64,000 bases of DNA from UBA4582 sp002389265. Its GTDB lineage: Bacteria; Pseudomonadota; Gammaproteobacteria; Pseudomonadales; Azotimanducaceae. Below, one piece after another: positions 1 through 7,313 of the stretch. How positions within the stretch are numbered: the first letter of the stretch is position 1; each line of letters starts with the position of its first letter. The stretch is taken from contig CALSRT010000001.1 of assembly GCA_943788825.1 (NCBI GenBank), positions 1-64,000 of the forward strand, read 5' to 3'. A program made the translations under genes and the position numbers. The notes beneath the pieces are model-generated. The model was given only the letters and a program-made list of their open reading frames with translations. It did not search any database and was not told the origin of the DNA.

Positions 1-375
1 GGCCGAGTAGTTCGAAGCAAGAGATGCTCCATTTTGAGATTCGCCGAAACGGCAAGCCAGAGAATCCGTTGCTATATTTACCGCGTTAGCCGCTATTCCA
101 GCAGCGCACCATCGAAGCGCAAAAATAAGAAGTGCTCCAAACTCTTCGATAGCTTGTGATGCCAGTTGTTCGCGGTTCTGCGAGCTGCGGCTTAGACGCA
201 ATTCACATGCCATTTTTGATCCGAGTCAATTAGGATTGATACGCGGACTGTTAGATTGCACGAGATCCAAGCAGCAAGCGTTGTAACTCTGGCAAGGACG
301 CCGGAGCAAAGTGTGAAACGCAAGGAAGCGTGTCGTAGCGGTAAAGCAAGGGCTATCCTAGGGTAGTCCTTGCTC

Positions 376-446
376 TTAGGTCAGTAGTCTTAGGTCAGTA
401 GTCTTAGGTCAGTAGCATTAGGATTAGTAGACTTAGGTCAGTAGGC
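376..446. repeat. 14-bp tandem repeat array (TTAGGTCAGTAGTC)
   Basis: Units start at 376, 390 and 404 and are near-identical copies of TTAGGTCAGTAGTC. A degenerate 15-bp copy follows at 418 and another at 433. The last copies are diverged, as expected of an old array decaying at its edge. Confidence 0.9.
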
Positions 447-464
447 ATAGATAAGCAGTCTTCG

Positions 465-506
465 ATATTCTCTTTTCCATATTCTCTTTTCCATATTCCC
501 TTTTCG
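465..506. repeat. 14-bp tandem repeat array (ATATTCTCTTTTCC)
   Basis: Three units of ATATTCTCTTTTCC start at 465, 479 and 493, the third with two changes. More degenerate pyrimidine-rich copies seem to continue to about 545. The array follows the previous one almost directly but shares no sequence with it. Confidence 0.85.
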
Positions 507-655
507 ATTGTTCCCGTTTCGATTTTTCCTTTGCCATTTTCGGGAGCGTGGGGTGCGCGGTTGTCTCAAGGTGATGTATCCCTCAAGTTTCTACTATCGA
601 GTGATGTCTTGGGAATCGATCGAGTAGAGCGTGCCGTCTAGATTTCAGATAGGTG

Positions 656-720
656 TCTCAGACAAGTATCTCAGACAAGTATCTCAGACAAGTATCTCAG
701 ACAAGTATCTCAGATAAGTG
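656..720. repeat. 13-bp tandem repeat array (TCTCAGACAAGTA)
   Basis: Five consecutive 13-bp units start at 656, 669, 682, 695 and 708. The first four are identical and the fifth reads TCTCAGATAAGTG. A diverged copy lies just before, at about 642–655. There are no spacers, so this is not a CRISPR array. Confidence 0.95.
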
Positions 721-742
721 CCGTAGAAAGTGCCGTAGATAG
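719..742. repeat. 12-bp direct duplication (GTGCCGTAGAAA/GTGCCGTAGATA)
   Basis: Two 12-bp copies, differing at one base, begin at 719 and 731. They start where the 13-bp array ends. Confidence 0.8.
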
Positions 743-913
743 GCAGAGCTAGGTCGCGCGCAATGTTTCGAGTCGCGGCTACATAGGTCGCGACGGCCTC
801 GGTAAGCGCCAGGCTAAAAGTGTCTTTAGACCGAGGTCAACTAGCTAACTAAGTCAGCCAGAACGCCATGACCGAAGGTCGATAGCGTTCGCTAACAGGT
901 AGCTAAAGGCTTG

Positions 914-1237
914 TTATCGCTCGAGATGTTCGAGTTTATCTTTCACCTCAGCCCATTCTTCCGCATCGGGAAGGGGGTCTTTGCGCTCGGTGATGTTTGG
1001 CCAGACCATGGACAGTTCTGCGTTGAGCTCTAAGAAAACATGCTCATTTTCAGGCAGTTCATCTTCAGAAAAAATGGCATCTACCGGACATTCTGGCTCG
1101 CACAAGGCGCAGTCAATGCATTCATCTGGATTGATAACCAAAAAATTGGGGCCTTCGTAGAAGCAGTCAACAGGACAGACCTCTACACAGTCGGTATGTT
1201 TGCATTTGATGCAGGAGTCACTTACCACAAATGTCAT
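914..1237 (-). CDS. fdxA: 7Fe ferredoxin
   Basis: Small soluble electron carrier of 107 residues holding one [3Fe-4S] and one [4Fe-4S] cluster. The cysteine pattern matches the Azotobacter ferredoxin I family: C9, C12, C17, C21 followed by proline, C25, then C40, C43, C46 and C50 followed by proline. The acidic C-terminal extension of about 50 residues is typical of this family. It lies downstream of mutS on the same strand, the usual gammaproteobacterial arrangement, with a 146-bp gap that holds a hairpin. Its redox partner cannot be told from the sequence. Confidence 0.96.
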   Translation of the reverse strand: MTFVVSDSCIKCKHTDCVEVCPVDCFYEGPNFLVINPDECIDCALCEPECPVDAIFSEDELPENEHVFLELNAELSMVWPNITERKDPLPDAEEWAEVKDKLEHLER

Positions 1238-1335
1238 TGACTGGTTCCTTTCATTGAATTAACAGTAGTTGAGAAGCAATGGCAAAAAAACATTCTACCA
1301 GCTTTTAGTCCGTGAACAATAACTGCTAGCTGAAG

Positions 1336-1357
1336 AATCGCGGTCTTTGCCGCGATT
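1336..1357 (-). terminator. hairpin between mutS and fdxA
   Basis: A perfect 8-bp stem (AATCGCGG / CCGCGATT) with a 6-base loop lies 27 bases past the mutS stop. On the minus strand it is not followed by a clear T run, so it may be a weak terminator or a processing or stability element rather than a true intrinsic terminator. Confidence 0.4.
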
Positions 1358-1383
1358 GTTTGCAAAAACACCGGTATGTGACT

Positions 1384-3969
1384 TTAATCCGCCAGGTCGT
1401 CTTTCAGCTCGAATAGTAAATTCAAGGCTTGCCGGGCCGTGAGGGCCTCCAGGTCGGTCTCCCGCAGCCGTGTCTCAAGGGCCGAAGGCGTTTGTTCGAT
1501 GGGGCTAACGAACAAGTCGGACTGCGTCGGTGTAGCTCGAATATCGCTTTCCTCGAGTTGCCGCAGTTTGAGTTGGGCATCTTTGATCACAGTCGCTGGT
1601 ACACCCGCGAGTTTCGCTACCTGCAAGCCATAGCTTTGACTCGCTGGGCCCTCACTGACCGTATACATAAAGATAATGTCATCGCCAAACTCTCTGGCTG
1701 ACAGGTGTACATTCGCTGTTGCCTCGAGGGAGTCGGGAAGACTGGTTAACTCGAAATAGTGGGTGGCGAACAGAGTCAGTGACTTGGCTTGTCGAGCGAT
1801 ATAGGCAGCACAGGCCCAGGCCAAAGACAGACCGTCAAAGGTGGAGGTGCCCCTGCCGATTTCGTCCAACAGCACCAGACTTTGTGAGGTGGCATTATTC
1901 AGTATCATTGCTGTTTCGGTCATTTCTACCATGAACGTCGATCGACCACTGGCAAGATCATCAGATGAGCCAATACGGGTGAAGATGCGATCGATGGGAC
2001 CAATTTCCAAGGCGCGAGCGGGAACGTAACTACCGATGTGGGCCAGCAGCGCAATCAATGCGGTCTGGCGCATGAAGGTGGACTTGCCGCCCATGTTGGG
2101 TCCGGTGATGATGAGCAGGCGGCGTTCGGCGTTCAGTTCCAGGTCGTTGGCAACGAAAGGGTCATCAAGTACCTGCTCCACCACTAAGTGTCGGCCTTCG
2201 GTAATGTGAATGCCCGTTCGGCTCGAAAGCGTCGGTCGGCTTAGTGACAAGGTCAGTGCTCGTTCGGCGAAGCAGGCGAGCACATCAAGCTGGGCCAGTG
2301 CCGTAGCGGTGGATTGCAATGGGCGTAATTCTTCGAGCAGGTCGTCAAGTAACGCCTCATACAGCATCTTTTCTCGAGCGAGCGCGCGACCTCTGCTGCT
2401 AAGCGCCTTGTCCTCAAAAGTCTTGAGCTCAGGAGTGATAAACCGCTCAGCATTTTTTAAGGTTTGACGTCGAATATAGGTCGCCGGCGCCTGCTCTGAC
2501 TGTGCGCGGCTGATCTCAATGTAATAACCGTGTACCCGATTGAAGCCTACCTTGAGGCTGGATAGTCCGGTGGCTAATCGCTCTTCGGTCTCAAGCTTGA
2601 TTAGGTAATCTGCTGCATTTTCACTCAGGCTGCGCAGATCGTCGAGTTCGACGTCGTAGCCAGTCTTGATGACACCACCTTCACGAATGACCACCGGCGG
2701 ATTGTCGTTAATCGCACACAATAGACGCTCGGCGAGGGCGGGAAATGGTTCGCAGGCGCCACGTAGTTGTTGCAGTAAAGGGACATCGAAAAGTGCCAGG
2801 GTCTCATTTAGTGCGGGCAATACCTGTAAGGCATCTCTGAGCCGTGCCAAATCTCGTGGCCGCGCTGAACGTAAGGCGACTCGGGCCAAAATCCGCTCGA
2901 TATCGCCGATAGGTTTCAGATGATTCTGCAGCAACTCGTACGCATAACCGTTAATCAAAAATTCCACACAGTCGAGGCGGGCATTGAGCTGCTGTCGGTC
3001 ACGAATAGGGCGTTGAATCCAACGATTGAGCTGGCGACTGCCCATGGCGGTGCTGGTTCGGTCAAGGACCTGGAACAGGGTGTTATCACGACCGCCACTA
3101 AGATTGGTGTCTAGTTCCAAATTGCGTCTTGAGGCACCGTCGATGATAACCGCGTCATCTCTGCGCAGCGTCGTCAAGCCTTGGATATGGGGCAATGCGG
3201 TCCGCTGGGTCTCTTGCACATAAGCTAACAGGCAGCCGGCTGCTGAGACGGCGGCAGGCAAGTCCTCACAATCAAACCCGCCTAGGTCACGGGTGCCAAA
3301 CTGCCGGGTGAGACAGGTGGTCGCCGCCGCAAGGTCAAACTCCCACGCAGCTCGACGGCGTACACCGACTCGTTGTTCGGTGACCCGCGGATATGTTTGG
3401 TCGTCGCAAAGAATAAGCTCGGCAGGATTAATTCGCTGAATTTCGCTGACCAGCGCGTCGTCATCAGGTAATTCGATGACCTCGAAACGGCCGCTGGCAA
3501 GTTCCAGACAAGCCAGGCCAATGCTGTTGCCGAGCCGGTGCACGGCGGCGATAAAGTTATCTCGGCTGGCGTCGAGTAATGATTCTTCAGTCAGTGTGCC
3601 AGGCGTCACGATACGCACGACTTTGCGCTCTACAGGCCCCTTGCTCTCGGCGGGGTCGCCGATTTGTTCGCAGACGGCGATTGAGACGCCGTGGCGCACG
3701 AGTTTAGCCAGATAGTTATCGACGGCATGATAAGGAACGCCGCACATAGGGATGGGCTGACCTCCGGAGGTTCCCCTGGCAGTCAGGGTAATGTCGAGCA
3801 ATTCAGCGGCGCGCTTGGCATCGTCAAAGAACAGCTCGTAGAAGTCGCCCATGCGGTAGAACAATAACTCATCAGGGTGCTCAGCCTTGATGCGCAGGAA
3901 CTGCTGCATCATAGGGGTTGGGGTCGAGGCAGCACTGGCCGTTGACTTGATTGATGATACAGTTAGCAA
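1384..3969 (-). CDS. mutS: DNA mismatch repair protein MutS
   Basis: Mismatch-recognition ATPase that starts methyl-directed repair with MutL. At 861 residues it is close to the E. coli length of 853. The mismatch-binding Phe-x-Glu is in the GDFYEL motif (F43, E45). The clamp and lever domains fill the middle. The ABC-type ATPase carries the Walker A motif GPNMGGKS at 623–630, followed by a DEIGRGTSTFDG Walker B/signature region. The first Met gives an N-terminus only a few residues longer than E. coli MutS; Met20 is the alternative start. It reads away from recA and upstream of fdxA. Confidence 0.98.
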   Translation of the reverse strand: MLTVSSIKSTASAASTPTPMMQQFLRIKAEHPDELLFYRMGDFYELFFDDAKRAAELLDITLTARGTSGGQPIPMCGVPYHAVDNYLAKLVRHGVSIAVCEQIGDPAESKGPVERKVVRIVTPGTLTEESLLDASRDNFIAAVHRLGNSIGLACLELASGRFEVIELPDDDALVSEIQRINPAELILCDDQTYPRVTEQRVGVRRRAAWEFDLAAATTCLTRQFGTRDLGGFDCEDLPAAVSAAGCLLAYVQETQRTALPHIQGLTTLRRDDAVIIDGASRRNLELDTNLSGGRDNTLFQVLDRTSTAMGSRQLNRWIQRPIRDRQQLNARLDCVEFLINGYAYELLQNHLKPIGDIERILARVALRSARPRDLARLRDALQVLPALNETLALFDVPLLQQLRGACEPFPALAERLLCAINDNPPVVIREGGVIKTGYDVELDDLRSLSENAADYLIKLETEERLATGLSSLKVGFNRVHGYYIEISRAQSEQAPATYIRRQTLKNAERFITPELKTFEDKALSSRGRALAREKMLYEALLDDLLEELRPLQSTATALAQLDVLACFAERALTLSLSRPTLSSRTGIHITEGRHLVVEQVLDDPFVANDLELNAERRLLIITGPNMGGKSTFMRQTALIALLAHIGSYVPARALEIGPIDRIFTRIGSSDDLASGRSTFMVEMTETAMILNNATSQSLVLLDEIGRGTSTFDGLSLAWACAAYIARQAKSLTLFATHYFELTSLPDSLEATANVHLSAREFGDDIIFMYTVSEGPASQSYGLQVAKLAGVPATVIKDAQLKLRQLEESDIRATPTQSDLFVSPIEQTPSALETRLRETDLEALTARQALNLLFELKDDLAD

Positions 3970-4096
3970 AATAGAGATCCTTGAGCTCGAGTAATCCTCG
4001 AGTACTGGTCATGCGTGATGCCGATTCTACGGAAGAACCCGGCGCGCAGCAAAGCCGACGGATTAAATAACAGTGAAAGAATAGAAAATACTGGAA

Positions 4097-4116
4097 TACT
4101 GGTTTTATATACAGTA
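4097..4116 (+). promoter_or_regulatory. LexA (SOS) operator of recA
   Basis: TACTGGTTTTATATACAGTA matches the gammaproteobacterial LexA consensus: CTG at 4099–4101 and CAG at 4112–4114, exactly 10 bases apart, with an AT-rich centre and flanking TA/TA. It overlaps the likely -10 element at 4115–4120. This is the expected control of recA, but it is unusually far (about 270 bp) from the start codon. Confidence 0.88.
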
Positions 4117-4205
4117 TAAAGTCACTTTAGGGTCGGGCAGAGAGCCCAGCATCGGAATCACGAATTGATCGTCGTCTTTGCGCTAAGTAATCTACTAGCA
4201 AATAG

Positions 4206-4267
4206 CTTTGCGTTAAGGAGCTTGGTTAAGGAGCTTTGTTAAGGAGCTCAGGAGCTTTGTTAAGTAG
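4206..4267. repeat. 13-bp tandem array in the recA leader
   Basis: Units resembling CTTTGTTAAGGAG begin at 4206 (15 bp), 4221, 4234, 4247 (truncated to 8 bp) and 4255. Each complete unit ends in AAGGAG or a close variant, a Shine-Dalgarno-like string, but none is followed by a start codon at suitable distance. Confidence 0.88.
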
Positions 4268-4383
4268 CGCTGCTCAGCAGTGCTCTTGCAGGGATGCGCT
4301 TCTCAAGGACAATGGATGACTGAAGTTTAGCCGGCAGTAAGATACCCACTAATTTTACCGACAGATCGCATGAGGAACTAGTT

Positions 4384-5475
4384 ATGGCAGCCACTGAATC
4401 AAATAAAGACAAGGCCCTGAGCGCCGCCTTATCCCAGATTGAACGTCAATTTGGCAAAGGTACGATGATGCGTATGGGTGACTCGCCGCGGGAAAAAATC
4501 CCGGCGATTTCAACGGGTTCGCTGGGTCTGGATATCGCTCTCGGCATCGGCGGTTTGCCCCGCGGTCGAATTGTTGAAATCTATGGGCCAGAGTCCTCAG
4601 GTAAAACGACCCTGACGCTCCAAGTTATCGCTGAGGCGCAGCGTGCCGGTGGCACCTGCGCCTTTATCGATGCTGAGCATGCACTAGACCCGGAATACGC
4701 CGAGAATTTAGGTGTCAATATTGACGACTTGCTGGTCTCCCAGCCAGATACCGGCGAGCAGGCCCTGGAAGTTTGCGACATGATTGTGCGCTCAGGTGCC
4801 GTTGATGTCGTTATTATTGACTCAGTTGCCGCACTCACACCAAAAGCCGAGATCGAAGGCGATATGGGTGATCATCATGTTGGCTTGCAGGCTCGCCTGA
4901 TGAGCCAAGCATTGCGCAAAATGGCAGGTAATATTAAGAACTCTAATACGTTGGTGATCTTCATCAACCAGATTCGAATGAAAATTGGGGTCATGTTCGG
5001 CAGTCCAGAGACCACCACGGGTGGTAATGCTTTAAAGTTTTACTCTTCCGTTCGATTAGATATTCGACGAATCGGTGCCATTAAAGAAGGTGACGAAATT
5101 GTCGGTAATGAAACTCGGGTGAAGGTCATAAAGAACAAGGTAGCGCCACCCTTTAAGCAAACAGAGTTTCAAATACTGTATGGCAAAGGTATTTATCGAA
5201 TGGGTGAAGTAATCGATCTCGGTGTCCAGATCGGTCTGGTGGATAAGGCGGGGGCCTGGTACAGCTATAAAGGTGAAAGAATTGGCCAGGGTAAGAAAAA
5301 CTCTGCAGACTACCTGCACGCTAATCAACACCTTGCTGATGAAATTGAAAAATTGATTCGAGCAAAGCTACTGAAATCTGGAGAAGCTGCGGCTAAAGAG
5401 GCCGTTGGCGAGACGCTGGAAGACAATCTTGACGACAATCTTGACGACAAAGTTACCCCGATCAGTGGTGGCTAA
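4384..5475 (+). CDS. recA: recombinase RecA
   Basis: ATP-dependent DNA strand-exchange protein and SOS co-protease, 363 residues. Walker A is GPESSGKT at residues 68–75. The core sequence, including the L1 and L2 loop regions, is highly conserved. The acidic C-terminal tail contains a 12-bp direct duplication (5422–5433 and 5434–5445), giving a repeated D-N-L-D motif. A GAGGA ribosome-binding site precedes the ATG. It is controlled by the LexA box upstream and followed directly by recX, whose start overlaps its stop. Confidence 0.99.
   Translation: MAATESNKDKALSAALSQIERQFGKGTMMRMGDSPREKIPAISTGSLGLDIALGIGGLPRGRIVEIYGPESSGKTTLTLQVIAEAQRAGGTCAFIDAEHALDPEYAENLGVNIDDLLVSQPDTGEQALEVCDMIVRSGAVDVVIIDSVAALTPKAEIEGDMGDHHVGLQARLMSQALRKMAGNIKNSNTLVIFINQIRMKIGVMFGSPETTTGGNALKFYSSVRLDIRRIGAIKEGDEIVGNETRVKVIKNKVAPPFKQTEFQILYGKGIYRMGEVIDLGVQIGLVDKAGAWYSYKGERIGQGKKNSADYLHANQHLADEIEKLIRAKLLKSGEAAAKEAVGETLEDNLDDNLDDKVTPISGG
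5422..5445 (+). repeat. 12-bp direct duplication inside recA
   Basis: GACAATCTTGAC occurs twice in tandem, followed by GACAAA as a partial third copy. It is in frame and lengthens the acidic RecA tail by four residues. Confidence 0.9.
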
Positions 5476-5920
5476 GTCTGAGGTGACCGCGGTTGATTTA
5501 CGCCGCGGTGCCATGGATCTGCTGGCGCGGCGGGAGCATTCTCGCCAAGAACTGCAGAACAAGCTCGGTCGGCGTTTCGATGTGGAACCTGAAAGAATTT
5601 CTACGGTCGTGGAACAGCTTGCTCAGGAAGGCTTGCAAAGCAATCAACGATTGGCCGAGGCCTATTTGCGTTACCGTTCGAATCGAGGCCAGGGGCCTCT
5701 CAAAATTAGGGCGGAGCTGCGGGGCAAGGCAGTTGAAAATGATCTGATTGACCAGGCTTTCAATGAAGCGAACATCGATTGGTTTGCACAAGCGGTATTG
5801 GTGCTCCATAAGCGCTTCGGCGAGAGTCCGGCGACGGATGTGACTCAACAGGCTAAGCGCGCCAGATTTCTCCAGCAACGAGGATTTTCCTTCGATCAGA
5901 TTCATGCCGTGAATTCGTGA
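5468..5920 (+). CDS. recX: RecA regulatory protein RecX
   Basis: RecX-family modulator that binds RecA filaments and limits recombinase activity, about 150 residues. It has the family's hallmark start (A-M-D-L-L-A-R-R-E-H-S-R-x-E-L) and helical three-helix repeats. Two adjacent GTG codons at 5465 and 5468 overlap the recA stop at 5473–5475. I chose 5468 because it gives the usual N-terminus; an upstream ATG at 5405 lies well inside recA and is unlikely. The overlap implies coupled translation and shared SOS control. Confidence 0.92.
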   Translation: MAKSEVTAVDLRRGAMDLLARREHSRQELQNKLGRRFDVEPERISTVVEQLAQEGLQSNQRLAEAYLRYRSNRGQGPLKIRAELRGKAVENDLIDQAFNEANIDWFAQAVLVLHKRFGESPATDVTQQAKRARFLQQRGFSFDQIHAVNS

Positions 5921-6110
5921 TCGCCACAAGTTTAGTCGCAGTGATTTAGATGATAGTTTTCTAAGGTTTTGTCATTCGAGTTGTTTGACCTGAGTACCAG
6001 TCCTAGGATGTATTGATCGGCGTTATAAGCGTTAGACCCCCCCGCTCCCTTTTATCCACATTACAACCCTGACTGTCGTGTATACTATTCGTCCAGATGA
6101 GGGCAGGTAC

Positions 6111-6548
6111 ATGGACCTCGAGTTGCTTTTTGAAGAAAGCTACGACCGCCTGGTCGGACATGGCATCGGCATTACCGATCGAGGTCAGGTTTTCTTTCGG
6201 CGCTTTTATGAGATTTTCTCAGCCTCCTCCGACGAGGTTGCCCTTAAATTTGCTGACACAGACATCGATAAACAAGTCCGAGTGTTACAAAAGGCCATGT
6301 TTCATCTCATCAGCTTCTACCTCGTCAAAAATACCAATCATTTTATGGAAGATATCGCCTTGAGTCATGACCAAGACCATCTCGATATTAATCCTGAGCT
6401 TTATGATCTGTGGCTTGACGCTCTACTGCAGACCGTTGCCGAGATGGATGTGCAGGCTCGGGAAGGCACAGAACTCGCCTGGAAAATCGTGATGATGCCT
6501 GGCATCCTTTATCTCAAATTTCATCATTCCCCGCATTCTCAGACCTAA
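6111..6548 (+). CDS. single-domain globin
   Basis: A 145-residue haem globin-like protein. The family pattern around the proximal histidine is visible: H86 in A-L-S-H-D, then I-N-P-E-L-Y-D-L-W-L-D-A-L-L, which matches helices F and G. The E-helix region contains K-A-M-F-H-L-I-S. I took the ATG at 6111 because a GAGGG ribosome-binding site lies just before it; an ATG 33 bases upstream is less likely. It probably senses or detoxifies O2 or NO, but no reductase domain is attached and no partner gene is adjacent. It stands alone between recX and a repeat-rich gap. Confidence 0.75.
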   Translation: MDLELLFEESYDRLVGHGIGITDRGQVFFRRFYEIFSASSDEVALKFADTDIDKQVRVLQKAMFHLISFYLVKNTNHFMEDIALSHDQDHLDINPELYDLWLDALLQTVAEMDVQAREGTELAWKIVMMPGILYLKFHHSPHSQT

Positions 6549-6709
6549 GTTGTGTTGGTGGCTGACCCAGATCAATAGCCTGTTCCCCTAAATCTTTAGA
6601 CTCCTGTAGTTCCAGGTGTCTGGTCTCGCTAGTGCTGCCTGCCAACAGTTTAATGATGCACGGATGAGTCAAATCGAAGTTGGTTCCGGCTTTTTTTAGA
6701 GATTGATTC

Positions 6710-6797
6710 AAAAGTGTTTCAAGAGTGTTTTGAGAGTGTTTTGAGATTGTTTCTAGAGTGTTTAGAGACTGCTTAGAGACTGCTTAGAGGTCGTCTG
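6710..6797. repeat. 11-bp tandem array, eight units
   Basis: Eight consecutive 11-bp units with no length change start at 6710, 6721, 6732, 6743, 6754, 6765, 6776 and 6787. The consensus is about GAGAGTGTTTT, drifting to GAGACTGCTTA and then GAGGTCGTCTG. The constant phase and gradual drift point to an expanded and decaying repeat. The period is close to one helical turn. Confidence 0.9.
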
Positions 6798-6848
6798 TTT
6801 GCTGTTCTTGTTGTTTCTCTGGACCTCATCTGTATGTGGTCCCCGGGT

Positions 6849-6900
6849 GGTTGTCACATGTGGTCGTCTTATGCAGTCGTCTTATGCGGTCGTCTTATGT
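6849..6900. repeat. 13-bp tandem array (GGTCGTCTTATGC)
   Basis: Three near-identical 13-bp units begin at 6862, 6875 and 6888. A diverged copy, GGTTGTCACATGT, lies at 6849–6861. Confidence 0.9.
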
Positions 6901-7024
6901 GAATAGGCTGACAACATGAACAGGCAGACGGGATCGCCAGATTGTATTGTACTTTTCAGTGGCTGAGGAGATCGCCATATCCTGGGCTTGATGTGTTAAT
7001 TATTCGTTTATTGGAGTGTGATAG

Positions 7025-7291
7025 ATGAACAATGAAAAATTAGAAAACTTGTGGCAAGAGCTAAAGACCGAGCGCGACGAACTGCGCGTCCAAATGCATC
7101 TCGCGAAGGCTGAGTTGCGTGACGAATGGGAAGAGCTGGAAGAGCAGTACGCAGCGGCGCAGAAAAAATTCGACGATGTTAAGAAGGGGACTGGCGAGAT
7201 GGCGAGTGAGGCCAAAACTGCCATGTCTATCATCGTTGATGAGATCAGTACGGCTTACCAAAGAGTCAAGCTGCGCCTGCGACAGCAGTAA
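7025..7291 (+). CDS. small coiled-coil protein, function unknown
   Basis: An 88-residue, highly charged protein. Residues 4–55 are almost continuous heptad-like helix rich in Glu, Lys, Leu and Arg (for example E-E-L-E-E-Q-Y-A-A-A-Q-K-K). A second helix follows at about 58–86. There is no signal peptide, Cys or membrane segment, so it is probably cytosolic. A GGAG ribosome-binding site lies upstream. It ends 22 bases before the Lon-like protease gene on the same strand, so the two are probably co-transcribed. An adaptor or substrate role is possible but is only a guess from position. Confidence 0.7.
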   Translation: MNNEKLENLWQELKTERDELRVQMHLAKAELRDEWEELEEQYAAAQKKFDDVKKGTGEMASEAKTAMSIIVDEISTAYQRVKLRLRQQ

Positions 7292-7313
7292 AGAGAGTCT
7301 GGGAATCCATAGG

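Larger units (their letters stand above)
1..913. other. gene-free region with stacked short tandem repeats
   Basis: No reading frame of believable length or composition is present. Bases 1–360 show no structure I can name. From about 376 to 742 there are four successive short tandem arrays, listed separately, with unit lengths of 14, 14, 13 and 12 bp. The arrays are unrelated in sequence. Bases 743–913 lead into the 3' end of the minus-strand ferredoxin gene and show nothing recognisable. Confidence 0.7.
3970..4383. other. mutS–recA divergent intergenic region
   Basis: A 414-bp region between divergent mutS and recA. It holds a LexA box at 4097–4116 overlapping a TATAAA -10-like sequence (4115–4120), and a 13-bp tandem array at 4206–4267. 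The recA ribosome-binding site GAGGA lies about 9 bases before its ATG. The recA leader from the SOS box to the start is thus about 270 bases. Confidence 0.75.
6549..7024. other. gene-free gap with two tandem arrays
   Basis: A 476-bp gap between the globin and the coiled-coil gene. No believable gene is present. It carries an 11-bp array at 6710–6797 and a 13-bp array at 6849–6900, listed separately. The last 60 bases contain a GGAG ribosome-binding site before the start at 7025. Confidence 0.75.

Noticed and set aside
656..720. Possible CRISPR-like array
   Set aside because: The copies are in direct contact with no spacers and are only 13 bp.
5498..5929. 143-residue minus frame opposite recX
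   Set aside because: recX is well supported and this frame has no start signal or family pattern.
7119..7313. Upstream extension of the Lon-like frame
   Set aside because: It overlaps the coiled-coil gene in another frame and gives an N-terminus unlike the family.
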